Assembly: GCF_025685565.1 (NCBI RefSeq)
Contig: NZ_JAGSYE010000001.1
Span: 2,170,001 to 2,234,000, forward strand
Origin: Granulicella aggregans
Lineage (GTDB): Bacteria > Acidobacteriota > Terriglobia > Terriglobales > Acidobacteriaceae
Length of the DNA: 64,000 bases
Direction: 5' to 3'
Part shown: piece after piece, positions 1 to 8,468 of the stretch
Position numbering within the stretch: position 1 is the stretch's first letter
How the letters are laid out: each line of letters begins with the position of its first letter
Made by a program: the position numbers and the translations under genes
The notes under the pieces: model-generated
What the model was told of the DNA's origin: nothing
The model's database searches: none
Seen by the model: only the letters and a program-made list of their open reading frames with translations

Positions 1-394
1 AAGTCAAGGGCTCCGCATAACGCCTGTCACCTAGCTGCGCGAGATAGCGGTTGTTGATATCGTTCGTCATGCGGATCATCAGGCGAGCGGTATCTTTCAT
101 GGGGTTAGCATCCGAAGCGAAATCCATCTTCTTTGTCTGGGTGTTTTCTTCGTGGCAGTAACCGCACGGAGCACCGATCGCCTTGGTGTAGCTCTGCATC
201 AAGATACGAAGGTCCTCGGCGGAGATATCTTTCGAAAGCGCTTTAAGGTTTACGGGCTTGGCATTAGCCCCGGAGATGGCCACCGGCGCGGGTGGTGAAG
301 ACGCCTGCTTTTCAATGGTTTGGGAAGTTGCGCTTTGAATCAGGCCAGCCGCTGTACAAAGTAGCAGCAAGGCCTTTATGTACTGCGTCTTCAT
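1..394 (-). CDS. c-type cytochrome, secreted (partial, 3' end outside window)
   Basis: The reverse strand reads from an ATG at 394 behind AAGGAAGG. It encodes a Sec signal peptide (about residues 1-25, Leu-rich core), a Pro/Ala linker and a single CXXCH haem site, CGYCH, near residue 73. This is followed by the pattern D-F-A-S-D...P-M-K-D-T-A-R-x-M-I-x-M-T-x-x-I-N. That layout matches the small photosynthetic-reaction-centre-cytochrome-like (PF02276-type) periplasmic cytochromes common in Acidobacteriota. An electron-transfer role in the periplasm is inferred from the family. The C-terminus runs off the left edge. No operon partner is visible; the next gene on the same strand starts 533 bp away. 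Confidence 0.8.
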   Translation of the reverse strand, partial: MKTQYIKALLLLCTAAGLIQSATSQTIEKQASSPPAPVAISGANAKPVNLKALSKDISAEDLRILMQSYTKAIGAPCGYCHEENTQTKKMDFASDANPMKDTARLMIRMTNDINNRYLAQLGDRRYAEPLT

Positions 395-483
395 TGCCTT
401 CCTTTCAATCAGGGATGTGGTGGTTGTCGGAGCGGGCGCACACGTAGGACAAGTCAGTTCGTGCGCGCCCGCGCCGGTTTGGA

Positions 484-927
484 CTACTCCGACTTCACAA
501 TTTGGCCACGAACTTCACCACCCGGATTGGCGCTGGTGTGCAGGTTGAAGTACCACTTGCCATCCAGCAGGTCCTTTGCCTGTTCCGGTGTGATGGTGGC
601 TTTACCGTCGAGCGGGCTGGCGATAGGCGTTACCTTAATGGGAAGCTGTGGTTTGGCGTTCGCGCCTTCCGCGGCCGGTCCATGGAAGTGCGCGGCAACG
701 GCAGGCCCGGTCAGGCCACTGAACTCAATGTGGTACTTGAATTCGTTGGTATCTGTGTCGAGAGTGCCAGTCAACGTTCCCGTTCCCGCGACGTCCTTGG
801 CAGGCACTTCTGAAGCGCCCTTTATGTCAGCCTTGAGATTCACAATGGCGGCATGTGCTGCGAGAGAGGCAAAGGTCAGTGCGGATGCAGCGACCAACGA
901 GCGAAACGTACTTTGTAGATTGATCAA
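484..927 (-). CDS. CHRD domain secreted protein
   Basis: 147 residues. The start is TTG at 927: a strong AGGAGG lies 5-6 bases upstream and no better ATG exists. A signal peptide (residues 1-27, ending A-H-A-A) precedes a domain with the CHRD signature: L-x-G-x-x-E-V-P near the N-terminus, H-F-H-G-P-A in the middle, and W-Y-F-N-L-H-T...P-G-G-E-V-R-G-Q-I at the end. CHRD domains were named after chordin. In bacteria they occur in exported proteins of unknown function. The protein is complete for this single-domain family. No function beyond secretion can be assigned. Confidence 0.88.
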   Translation of the reverse strand: MINLQSTFRSLVAASALTFASLAAHAAIVNLKADIKGASEVPAKDVAGTGTLTGTLDTDTNEFKYHIEFSGLTGPAVAAHFHGPAAEGANAKPQLPIKVTPIASPLDGKATITPEQAKDLLDGKWYFNLHTSANPGGEVRGQIVKSE

Positions 928-976
928 GTGTTCCTCCTGGTAAATAACGCCAAAGCACTTCTAAGAAAAATTGTTG

Positions 977-2488
977 TTACGGCTCAAAGACGACTGATGG
1001 GGCTGTCTGTTCGTATGCCACCGAAGCCGCCGTCGACTCCGAGCGACTCGTTGGGAAGGGATTGTCTGGAAATCCGATGGTCTGATATTTCCCCTTTTGA
1101 GCAAGCGAGGCCTGGATCAATGCTGCACCGACTCCTGCCGCCCCGATCGAGTATCCGGTCTCTGCCGAGACATCAGCGGGCTTCACGCGTGTCCATGCCT
1201 GATACCAGCGCGCTCCTTTACCGTCGAAGTTCGTCTGATGGCTCAGCGTGTGTTCCGCAAGCTTATTGGCATAGGCATAGTACTCAGGCTTGCCAGTAGC
1301 AGCCCAAAGACCAAGAAAGAAACTCGTGAGACCAGCCGTGCCGCAGCATTGGCACACGACATTCCAGAGTCCGGGTGTTTGATTCTCCGGAACCTCGCTT
1401 TCGATCACGCCGCGAGCCAGGCGCTCTGTCCAGTCCAGGTATGACGGATCCTCTGTCACCTTGTATAGCTGGTAGAAGAGCCGTGCCGTGCCCGCCGGAC
1501 CGTGGCAGAATCCGAGGTAGTAGACCTCCCGGAGATCCGGGTAGCGATAGGAGATGAGAGCTCCTGTACCTTTTTGCGTGGCGATGTTTTGTAGGTGAAG
1601 TGCACCTTGCGTTGCGGCGTAAAGAAAGCGCTTGTCGCTGGTCTTCTCATAGAGCCGAGCGAGCACATAGGCGACGCCTGCGGTTCCCATTTCGAAGTTC
1701 GGGAAGTACGTTTCGTCGGGAAGGCCTAGCGCGGACGATGGCACTCCCTTCCAACTCAGCCCACCGCCGGGATAGGGTCGCCCCGCCGACAGCAGGCGCT
1801 CACCAGCCCGCGTGGCTGCCCTCGCATAATGCTCATCCTGCAGGGCCTCGCTGGCGTAGAGAAGGTACAGGATGACGCTGCCATCGCCGATGATGCCAGG
1901 CGCGGAGGACCAGGCAAGGCCGTTCGGAATAGTCTTTGCGGAGCCGACGATGTACTCGGTCGCGGCGATGGCAGCCTGTTTGTAATGCACGATGCTCGTA
2001 GCCTTCCATGTTTCGATCAGTGCGAACGCCACGCCTGCAAGTCCGTTGTAAAACGAGAATCCCAGACCCGGAATCCGCTCATGGGCGGTCGAGTCTTGAT
2101 TCCACGTTGCCGCCAACACATCGGCACCTTTTTTCGCGTCCTCCAGGTAGCTGGCGTCTCCCGTTGCTGCGGCCAACTCAAGGAAGAAAAGTACCACTCC
2201 TGCACCGCCACTATAGATCCCATTGATTGGAGAGATGGTCGTGAGCTTTTCCGGGTGATCAGGTTCTGGAAACCACCGAAGTCCTTCCGGTGTAGTTCGT
2301 TGAGCTGATCGGATCCATGCCGCCGCATCGTTCGCGCCTGCGAGGTAGTCGACGGTGTTTGTGCTGGGTACGGCGGCAACTCTTCCCGTGGGTTCGCTCC
2401 ATGCCGAAAGCGTCGGCGCAATAGCGGCCGTGATCGCTCCCGTTGCAAGAAACGAACGCCTTGATAATTTGCTTCTGCTCTGATGCAT
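977..2488 (-). CDS. Tat-exported LanC-like protein (CCG-type zinc site)
   Basis: 503 residues from the ATG at 2488, chosen because GGGAG lies 6 bases upstream; longer starts at 2494 and 2530 are open. The N-terminus has a Tat signal (S-R-R-S-F-L-A near residue 9). The rest resembles the alpha/alpha toroid of lanthionine synthetase C-like proteins, with repeated G-x-x-G-x-A-x-x-L helices. G-F-C-H-G-P-A-G is at 326-333 and C-C-G-T-A-G-L at 381-387. These sit where LanC enzymes have their zinc ligands, but the usual CHG is CCG, as in the three-Cys LanM subgroup. No lanthipeptide precursor or dehydratase gene is nearby. Export and sulfatase neighbours suggest a role other than lantibiotic synthesis, perhaps a carbohydrate-active toroid. 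A decayed copy of its 5' end lies at 21490-21631. Confidence 0.8.
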   Translation of the reverse strand: MHQSRSKLSRRSFLATGAITAAIAPTLSAWSEPTGRVAAVPSTNTVDYLAGANDAAAWIRSAQRTTPEGLRWFPEPDHPEKLTTISPINGIYSGGAGVVLFFLELAAATGDASYLEDAKKGADVLAATWNQDSTAHERIPGLGFSFYNGLAGVAFALIETWKATSIVHYKQAAIAATEYIVGSAKTIPNGLAWSSAPGIIGDGSVILYLLYASEALQDEHYARAATRAGERLLSAGRPYPGGGLSWKGVPSSALGLPDETYFPNFEMGTAGVAYVLARLYEKTSDKRFLYAATQGALHLQNIATQKGTGALISYRYPDLREVYYLGFCHGPAGTARLFYQLYKVTEDPSYLDWTERLARGVIESEVPENQTPGLWNVVCQCCGTAGLTSFFLGLWAATGKPEYYAYANKLAEHTLSHQTNFDGKGARWYQAWTRVKPADVSAETGYSIGAAGVGAALIQASLAQKGKYQTIGFPDNPFPTSRSESTAASVAYEQTAPSVVFEP

Positions 2489-3008
2489 TTCCATCTCCCG
2501 CGCTGTGGGGCCCGCAGGCCACCGGTGCAATCTCTGAAGGAACTAAGAGAGAAGGGCGTTACAACACTCATGAAGCGGGAGGTAGGAGAGTCGGGTCTCT
2601 GGGGTGAAGTGAGTCAGTGGGAGCATGTTGTCCTGGTCGAGAAGCTTTCAGCTAATGCCTTGAAGGCGCGTGGATCAAGTGCTGAACGATCGAACTCAAA
2701 AGACGAGCGACCTCTTCAGCTATGGCCTAGCCAAGAGTGGGACAACAGGTGAGTCGCGTTGGAAGTAGATTCAACATCGCGTCTAGGCGAAGATACAACA
2801 GCGTGATCGATCCTGCAAGCTGGAAGCCAGCGCGGATCCGATAGAAGATGCACGAAGGTTGAGCTTGACACTCTACTTGGTCCCAACCTAACGTGGTCTT
2901 ATGAAGTTTCAAGCCCTCAAGTTCTGTTGTCCGGTCGCTCGTTCGTCCAGCGATCAGGATGCAGCGTGGCTGCATATTTAGTTTCGAAGCAATATCTCGA
3001 AATCTAGG
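2489..3008. other. Intergenic region, no convincing gene
   Basis: About 520 bp between the divergent LanC-like gene (-) and the small membrane protein gene (+). No reading frame here has a signal peptide, domain or good ribosome site. The paralogous junction at 21.6 kb lacks almost all of it: sequence resumes similarity at about 3095. So it is either an insertion in this copy or a deletion in the other. It must carry the promoters of both flanking units. Confidence 0.5.
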
Positions 3009-3042
3009 AAGCCTGCTCGCCACTCTGGCGCAGCAGGCTTTT
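3009..3042 (+). terminator. Intrinsic terminator-like hairpin in a 5' leader
   Basis: AAGCCTGCT pairs with AGCAGGCTT, extended by CGCCA/TGGCG with one bulged C, and is followed by a short T run. It lies only 33 bp before the ATG of the small membrane protein at 3076, and no + strand gene precedes it. It may therefore be an attenuator or the end of a small upstream transcript rather than a gene terminator. Confidence 0.6.
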
Positions 3043-3075
3043 CTACTTAAGGCTTGATTGAGAAAGAGAGCTTAG

Positions 3076-3282
3076 ATGATTTCCGATAGTCGTACCTCAC
3101 CCTCTCCGGGGCCGTCGTATTCACCGCGCAGCCCCGTTCTGCGGGCTCTGCTGGTGGCTTTTGTTGTAAGCTTCGTGCTGATCCACGAGGTCTTTCATCG
3201 GTTGTTCAGGAGCGAATCTGTGGCTGCATCGCTGCCCGCTGATGAGGCGAATGCCCACCTTGTGCGAGATACGATCCAGTAG
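3076..3282 (+). CDS. Small single-pass membrane protein
   Basis: 68 residues: a Ser/Pro-rich N-terminus, one hydrophobic helix at about residues 22-40, and a charged tail with the pattern S-L-P-A-D-E-A-N-A. The start ATG follows GAGAAAGAG. It is supported as a real gene by a second copy at 21633-21845 that keeps the frame and the sequence S-P-R-S-P-[VI]-L-R-A-L. It lies 59 bp before a Tat sulfatase and is probably co-transcribed with it. No known family was recognised. The helix and the E-x-F-H-R patch suggest an inner-membrane accessory protein, but that is only inference. Confidence 0.6.
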   Translation: MISDSRTSPSPGPSYSPRSPVLRALLVAFVVSFVLIHEVFHRLFRSESVAASLPADEANAHLVRDTIQ

Positions 3283-3341
3283 CCACGATCGAACTGGCAG
3301 GCAAAGCATGATTGGCGGATTTGTTGGGGGAGAGAGGTTCT

Positions 3342-4763
3342 TTGAAGTTCTTGTTACAGAGTCGACGAGGCTTTATCAAGACCGGGGCAGCGGCTACCAT
3401 CGCCTCCAGCGCTGGCACCTTCCCTGCTCCCGCAACGCCCCGTGATAACGGGCGATACAACATCATCTACCTGCACTCTCATGACTCCGGTCGATACCTG
3501 CAACCGTATGGGCATAGTGTCCCCACACCGAATCTGCAGCGGCTTGCTCGTCAGGGCGTGCTCTTCCGCAACATGCATAGTGCTGCTCCGACGTGTTCGC
3601 CAAGCAGGGCTGCCTTGCTGACGGGACAGTCTGCTCATGCTTCCGGCATGCTCGGGCTGGCGCATCTGGGCTGGGGACTGCATGACTACAAGCAGCATAT
3701 TGTGCATACCTTGCGAACTTATGGATATACCTCGGTCCTCGCAGGCGTGCAGCATGTTGCCGCCGACCCGAAGGTAATTGGTTACGAACAAATTCTGCCG
3801 CACGCCACGACGAGTGCCAAAGATGTGGCACCCGCGGCAGTAGATTATTTGAAGGGCCGGCCTCAGACGCCGTTCTTTCTCGACATAGGATTTTTCGAGA
3901 CTCATCGCGAGTTTCCATCGCCGGTCGATAATCCCGACTACATACAGCCGCCAGCGCCTCTTCCTGACAACTCCGAGACACGACGTGATATGGCAGGGTT
4001 TCACGCCAGTGCGCGCGTGCTCGATAAAGGGATTGGAGTGATCTTGAATGCGCTCGAGGATGCCGGACTGCGGAAGAACACGATCATTGTCAGCACTACT
4101 GATCATGGGATCGCGTTCCCAGACATGAAGTGCAGTCTGCGCGACAGTGGAACGGGTGTGTCGATGATCCTCAGTGGACCGGGCGTCTTTTCGAAGCCTG
4201 CGGTCTCGGATGCTTTGCTATCGCAGATCGATCTGTTCCCAACTCTCTGCGATGCACTCGAAATTCCTAAACCGGCGTGGCTTACGGGCAGGTCATTCCT
4301 GCCGCTGCTGCTTGGGACGCAGACCTCTACAAACGATGCAATCTTCGCAGAGGTAAACTACCACGCCGCGTACGAGCCGAAGCGTTCTGTAAGAACCGCT
4401 CGCTGGAAGTACATCCGCCACTTCGACGATCGTCACCAGGTGGTTTTGCCGAACTGCGATGACGGGCCAAGCAAGAGCTACTGGCTTGCGAACCAATGGA
4501 AGGCAACCGAGGTCGTCGCCCACGAAGAGTTGTACGACCTTGTCTTCGATCCAAACGAGCAAAGAAGCCTCATCGACAGCAACCAGCCTGATGCTAGAGG
4601 AGCACTTGTGGATCTACGACAACGGCTTGATAAGTGGATGAAAGACACACGCGATCCTCTCCTAGATGGCCCTATTCCGCTGCCCGCAGGGGCACACATC
4701 ATGCCGCAAGATGCTGAGTCACCGAAGGAACTCAGCCAGTACGTGCCCAAGACATTCCGATAG
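3342..4763 (+). CDS. Sulfatase (alkaline phosphatase superfamily), Tat-exported
   Basis: 473 residues from a TTG at 3342, preferred because GGGGGAGAGAGG lies just upstream and the Tat motif S-R-R-G-F-I-K then falls at residues 7-13. A longer frame opens at 3312. The metal-binding start of the fold is visible (H-D-S-G at 47-50). The formylglycine site is C85-S-P-S-R, the canonical CxPxR recognised by FGE, followed by A-A-L-L-T-G. Further Asp/His metal ligands occur (T-T-D-H-G near residue 251). It should hydrolyse sulfate esters in the periplasm after maturation of Cys85; the substrate is unknown. It follows the small membrane protein and faces the next sulfatase tail to tail. Confidence 0.9.
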   Translation: MKFLLQSRRGFIKTGAAATIASSAGTFPAPATPRDNGRYNIIYLHSHDSGRYLQPYGHSVPTPNLQRLARQGVLFRNMHSAAPTCSPSRAALLTGQSAHASGMLGLAHLGWGLHDYKQHIVHTLRTYGYTSVLAGVQHVAADPKVIGYEQILPHATTSAKDVAPAAVDYLKGRPQTPFFLDIGFFETHREFPSPVDNPDYIQPPAPLPDNSETRRDMAGFHASARVLDKGIGVILNALEDAGLRKNTIIVSTTDHGIAFPDMKCSLRDSGTGVSMILSGPGVFSKPAVSDALLSQIDLFPTLCDALEIPKPAWLTGRSFLPLLLGTQTSTNDAIFAEVNYHAAYEPKRSVRTARWKYIRHFDDRHQVVLPNCDDGPSKSYWLANQWKATEVVAHEELYDLVFDPNEQRSLIDSNQPDARGALVDLRQRLDKWMKDTRDPLLDGPIPLPAGAHIMPQDAESPKELSQYVPKTFR

Positions 4764-4797
4764 ATTGCAAGGCCTGCCGAGCTGTAAAACTACCGGC

Positions 4798-6471
4798 TCA
4801 AACTCCGCTGGCCTTACGAGACCGTGAGATACGCTCAAGGCTGTCGCGCAGCTTCGACTTGAGGTCGGCTGAACTCGCACTCTGCGCGAGGTTCTTCACT
4901 TCGTGGGGGTCGGATTCATAGTCATAGAGCTCCTCTCCTTCCGCTGCGTTCTCACCCCACATCGTGTAGCGGTATCGCTCGGTGCGCAGTGAATACCCCA
5001 TGACCGGGCCGGTCCCGATTCTTCTGCCGACCTGCGAGATCGACGGATGTTCCCACGGCGCATCCGGGTTCGAGAGTAAAGGCACCAGGCTTCGCCCGTG
5101 AAGATTGCCAGGCGTTCCTTCAAGCTCGCAGAGTTCGGCCAAGGTGGGATGGATGTTGAGGTGCTCAACGGTTCTTCGGCAGGCTTTTCCCTTTGCGGAG
5201 ACACCGGCTCCCGCTAGGAATAACGGCACATGGACGGAAGCGTCGAACAGCATTGTCTTCTCCCATTGCCCATGCTCGCCAACCATGAAACCGTGATCCG
5301 ACCAGAAGACGATCGTCGTGTTCTCCGACAGTTCAAGCCGGGTGATAGCGTCGAGCAGCCGCCCGACTTGCGCATCGACGAAGCTGATTGCGGCGTAGTG
5401 TGCGCGGATCGCCTCACGGTGTTGCTGCTCGCTCATGCCGTAGTTCGGGTTCGATGATAGATAGGCGAGATGTGGTGCTGCTGTCAGTTCCGCAGGATCG
5501 AAGGGAGGTAGCTGGATGTCGCTTAGGTCGTACAGGTCGAAGTATTTTGATGGAACGATGAACGGCACATGAGGGCGGAAGAATCCCGACGCAATGAACC
5601 ATGGATCGTTTCTGTGCTCTTCGATCATGGCGATGGCGGACTCGGCCACCATGTAGTCGGTCATCACTTCGTCGCCACCGTCGGAGGCGTGCCCGGCAAT
5701 CGCAATGCCAAGATCGCCGTTCTTTGAAAACGGAAGAGTTGGCGTTCGGCCATCCTGCGCGATGCGAATGCCGGATGGCCCTTTGCCTCCATGTGACCAC
5801 GGGAGTGACTTGCTGTCAGGATGTGATGTTCGTGCGGCTGCACGGTTATATTGAGCGGCCGCCATGCCAGCGAATATCTTTTCCTGTGACGCGTAGAAGG
5901 TCACCAGGCCTTCGTCGTGGGTACGGTCATAGCCTGCGGGATAGCTGCATGCTTGCCAGCTTGCTGCGTCATCAAAGCCCGGGGTGCCAATCTCGCTGGG
6001 ATTGTTGTAGTGGTAGATTTTGCCTGCGCGGGCTGTGAAGTAGCCGTTTTTCTGGAACAGTTGCGGCAGCGTGACCACGTCTGCAGGAACGGTCTTTCGG
6101 AAATCGGTATTGAGGTCCCAGACTTTCGTTGTGTCGGGTGCGAGGCCAGTCATGAGCGAGGTCCGGGACGGCGCGCACAGAGGATACTGGCAGTAGTTCC
6201 TTTCGAACCGAACACCAAGCTTCGCCAGGCGGTCCAGATTCGGCGTCTTGACCACTGGGTCTCCGAAGCTTCCAATGCGCGGTGTCAGATCATCGCAACA
6301 GATGAACAGAACGTTGCGCTTCTTACTTGCGCGTCTGCTGACTGTTGGTGCTGCTTCAGACGACGGGGCGGCTGGAGCAGCGAGAGCACTTGCGGCGAAG
6401 GGCATCGCGGTAGTACCGGCGGCTATAAAGGCTCGTCTGCTTAATTTGACCTTCGTGCTTTTCTCTGGCAT
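4798..6471 (-). CDS. Sulfatase, iduronate-2-sulfatase-like, Tat-exported
   Basis: 557 residues with a Tat signal (L-S-R-R-A-F-I-A at 10-17) and an Ala-rich hydrophobic stretch. C-C-D-D-L-T-P-R at 58-65 and the formylglycine site C99-A-P-S-R follow. W-S-D-H-G-F and L-W/Y-x-Y-x-x-D-P-x-E motifs are present in the C-terminal half. The C-D-D-L-x-P-R-I-G-x-F-G start and the P-Y-x-G-K-I-Y-H-type region (A-G-K-I-Y-H) resemble iduronate-2-sulfatase-like bacterial enzymes. The substrate is not proved. It is convergent with the 3342 sulfatase, with a 34 bp gap, and upstream it is 87 bp from the end of another sulfatase on the same strand, so the two may share a transcript. Confidence 0.9.
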   Translation of the reverse strand: MPEKSTKVKLSRRAFIAAGTTAMPFAASALAAPAAPSSEAAPTVSRRASKKRNVLFICCDDLTPRIGSFGDPVVKTPNLDRLAKLGVRFERNYCQYPLCAPSRTSLMTGLAPDTTKVWDLNTDFRKTVPADVVTLPQLFQKNGYFTARAGKIYHYNNPSEIGTPGFDDAASWQACSYPAGYDRTHDEGLVTFYASQEKIFAGMAAAQYNRAAARTSHPDSKSLPWSHGGKGPSGIRIAQDGRTPTLPFSKNGDLGIAIAGHASDGGDEVMTDYMVAESAIAMIEEHRNDPWFIASGFFRPHVPFIVPSKYFDLYDLSDIQLPPFDPAELTAAPHLAYLSSNPNYGMSEQQHREAIRAHYAAISFVDAQVGRLLDAITRLELSENTTIVFWSDHGFMVGEHGQWEKTMLFDASVHVPLFLAGAGVSAKGKACRRTVEHLNIHPTLAELCELEGTPGNLHGRSLVPLLSNPDAPWEHPSISQVGRRIGTGPVMGYSLRTERYRYTMWGENAAEGEELYDYESDPHEVKNLAQSASSADLKSKLRDSLERISRSRKASGV

Positions 6472-6558
6472 CTATGCACCTAAACTTCTTCTAACAACGT
6501 TCATCTTGAGTCAGATCGCTTCGAGTCTGCTGCGCGAATCACAGGCAAGTCTGAATGA

Positions 6559-7974
6559 CTAGACGGGGTCGGGATACTCCGGAGAGGGCGTGTGCGTCTC
6601 CTTGATGTAACGCTCAATGCGGTCGACGATCTCTGGATGCTGCGCCGCGACGTTGATTGTCTCTGAAGGGTCGCGACTCAGGTTGTAGAGTTCGAGTGGG
6701 CCTTTACGTCCATGGCGAACAGCCTTCCATTGGCCCCATCGTACTGCCTGTTCGAAGCTGGGCTCGTAGAACTCCCAGTAAAGAAATCTATCTTTACCTT
6801 TCAACCTGGGATCGAGCAGGAATGGCTTGAGATTGACTCCGTCGCCGGGTCTGGACGGGGCTCCAGCGAGAGCGAGAGCGGTGGGCATGAAGTCGGCGAA
6901 GAAGATGGGCACATCGCTGACGCTTCCAGCAGGAATATGTCCCGGCCAGCAGGCGATAAACGGATCCCGGATGCCGCCTTCGTAGACATCGCGTTTGTAG
7001 CCGTGGAGGATGCCGTTCGAATCGAAGAAGTTGACGACCTTCGTCTGTTGAGGTGTTGGCTCGGAGCGTGGGCCATTGTCGGAGGCGAAGAAGATGACCG
7101 TATCCTGGTCAAGACCCGATGACTTCACGGCGTCGAGGATTGCGCCGACGCCGTTGTCGAGATGCTCGATCATGGACGCGTAAGTCTTCTCGTCGTCATC
7201 CCAGGGCTCGTTGACGTAGCTGCCGAAGTCTGGGGCGAGGTACGGGCTGTGCGGCGCATCGTAGGCAACATAGAGGAAGAATGGCTTGTCTGCATGGCCG
7301 GCGATGTAGTCGACCGCGTCCTCGGTGACGATGGTGGTCCCGTAGCGGCCTTGTTTGCCGCCTGCATTTTCGGGGACATCCACGAGGTCGGTGTTGTGAT
7401 AGCGCTGCGCGGCATAGTAGCCCTGCGTGCTTCCGGTTTGAGTGAGCCACCCCTTGAATGTCTGGAATCCATGGCGGGTTGGGATGGCGGCGGGGTCATA
7501 ACCGTCGAGATGCCACTTGCCGAGTAGCGCTGTGTCGTAGCTATTTTGCGCGAGGAACTCAGCCACGGTATGGTCTGCATCGGTGAGGCTGGCGCGACGA
7601 ATCTCTTCCTTTCCTTTGAATCCAACCTTCCCGCCCGCAAGGGCAAAGTTGTCGCGCACGCGAGTATGTCCTGTGTTCAACCCTGTCATCAGGACGCTGC
7701 GAGAGGGAGCGCAGACCGGGGCTCCCGCGTAAGCCTGCGTGAAGCGCACACCTTCAGCCGCGAGCCTGTCGATATGGGGAGTCTTGAACTTCTTCTGGCC
7801 ATAGACGCTGGTGTCCCCGTAGCCCATGTCGTCCGCAAGGATGAAGATGATGTTCGGCTTGCGACGACTGCCCGTCGCGCCCGCTTGGGCTAACGGACTG
7901 ACAACGGTGGACGCTACCGCAGCCATTGCGGACCAAAGGAAGCTGCGACGGCTTTGATCCTGAGAACTACACAT
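6559..7974 (-). CDS. Arylsulfatase A-type sulfatase, Tat-exported
   Basis: 471 residues from the ATG at 7974; GTG at 7977 is also open. Tat motif S-R-R-S-F-L-W at 8-14. The N-terminal pattern P-N-I-I-F-I-L-A-D-D-M-G-Y-G-D is at 40-54. The formylglycine site is C88-A-P-S-R, followed by G-K-W-H and later S-D-N-G-P. This is the classic arylsulfatase A/N-acetylgalactosamine-6-sulfatase-like layout at normal length. The start codon shares a base with the stop of the upstream GlcG-like gene (TGATG), so translation is coupled. The operon order is rhodanese fold, GlcG-like, sulfatase. Confidence 0.92.
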   Translation of the reverse strand: MCSSQDQSRRSFLWSAMAAVASTVVSPLAQAGATGSRRKPNIIFILADDMGYGDTSVYGQKKFKTPHIDRLAAEGVRFTQAYAGAPVCAPSRSVLMTGLNTGHTRVRDNFALAGGKVGFKGKEEIRRASLTDADHTVAEFLAQNSYDTALLGKWHLDGYDPAAIPTRHGFQTFKGWLTQTGSTQGYYAAQRYHNTDLVDVPENAGGKQGRYGTTIVTEDAVDYIAGHADKPFFLYVAYDAPHSPYLAPDFGSYVNEPWDDDEKTYASMIEHLDNGVGAILDAVKSSGLDQDTVIFFASDNGPRSEPTPQQTKVVNFFDSNGILHGYKRDVYEGGIRDPFIACWPGHIPAGSVSDVPIFFADFMPTALALAGAPSRPGDGVNLKPFLLDPRLKGKDRFLYWEFYEPSFEQAVRWGQWKAVRHGRKGPLELYNLSRDPSETINVAAQHPEIVDRIERYIKETHTPSPEYPDPV

Positions 7975-8468
7975 CACTTCGCCGACTCAAGAAGCTTGGC
8001 GATGCCGGCGCTCGCACAGACCTCATCCTTCTCGCCACCCGGGGCACCACTGACACCGATGGCGCCGATCACGTCGTTGTCGACACGAATGGGCACTCCG
8101 CCGGCGGCTCCGACCGTCCCTTCGATGAGAGGCGGTGGCGTGGGGGAGGCGGCCCAGGCTTTGGCTGTCTCAGCCGAGGTTCGCTTGAACGTAAGAGCGG
8201 TATATGCCTTGCGACGACTGTGCTCAAGCGTATGAGGACCAGTCCCATCGCCCCGGAGTTGGAACTTAATGAGGCCGCTGGAGTCGAGAATTGTAAGACT
8301 GACGTGGTAGCCATCCGCATGGCATTTATCGAGTGCCGCATGTGCGATCGACAGGGCGCCTTCCGTGGTCAAGGTCTTTTGTGCGATGACGCCCTGGGCC
8401 ATGGAAAGTGCCGAAGATGAGGTCAACATAGCGGAGAGAATCATAAATGACTTCAAGCTTGCTCTCAT
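7974..8468 (-). CDS. GlcG/HbpS (DUF336) family protein, secreted
   Basis: 164 residues: a signal peptide (1-24, ends S-M-A-Q), then the GlcG/HbpS alpha-beta domain with L-T-x-x-x-A-x-x-I-A-x-A-A-L-D near the start, V-V/S-x-x-I-L-D-S-S-G, and the C-terminal glycine-rich stretch G-G-V-P-I-R-V-D-N-D-V-I-G-A-I-G-V-S-G-A. HbpS members bind haem and some act as extracellular redox sensors. The function here is unknown. It is translationally coupled on both sides: its ATG overlaps the rhodanese-fold stop (TAATG) and its TGA overlaps the sulfatase start. Confidence 0.88.
   Translation of the reverse strand: MRASLKSFMILSAMLTSSSALSMAQGVIAQKTLTTEGALSIAHAALDKCHADGYHVSLTILDSSGLIKFQLRGDGTGPHTLEHSRRKAYTALTFKRTSAETAKAWAASPTPPPLIEGTVGAAGGVPIRVDNDVIGAIGVSGAPGGEKDEVCASAGIAKLLESAK

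Larger units (their letters stand above)
2370..3360. repeat. Junction module copy A (direct repeat of 21490-21932)
   Basis: Three blocks of this segment recur in the same order and orientation at 21.5-21.9 kb: the 5' end and upstream sequence of the LanC-like gene (about 2370-2536), the small membrane protein gene (about 3095-3282), and the leader with the first codons of the sulfatase (about 3283-3360). Copy A is intact. Copy B is decayed and lacks about 560 bp between the first two blocks. The copies are direct repeats about 19 kb apart and bracket the sulfatase cluster. Confidence 0.75.
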
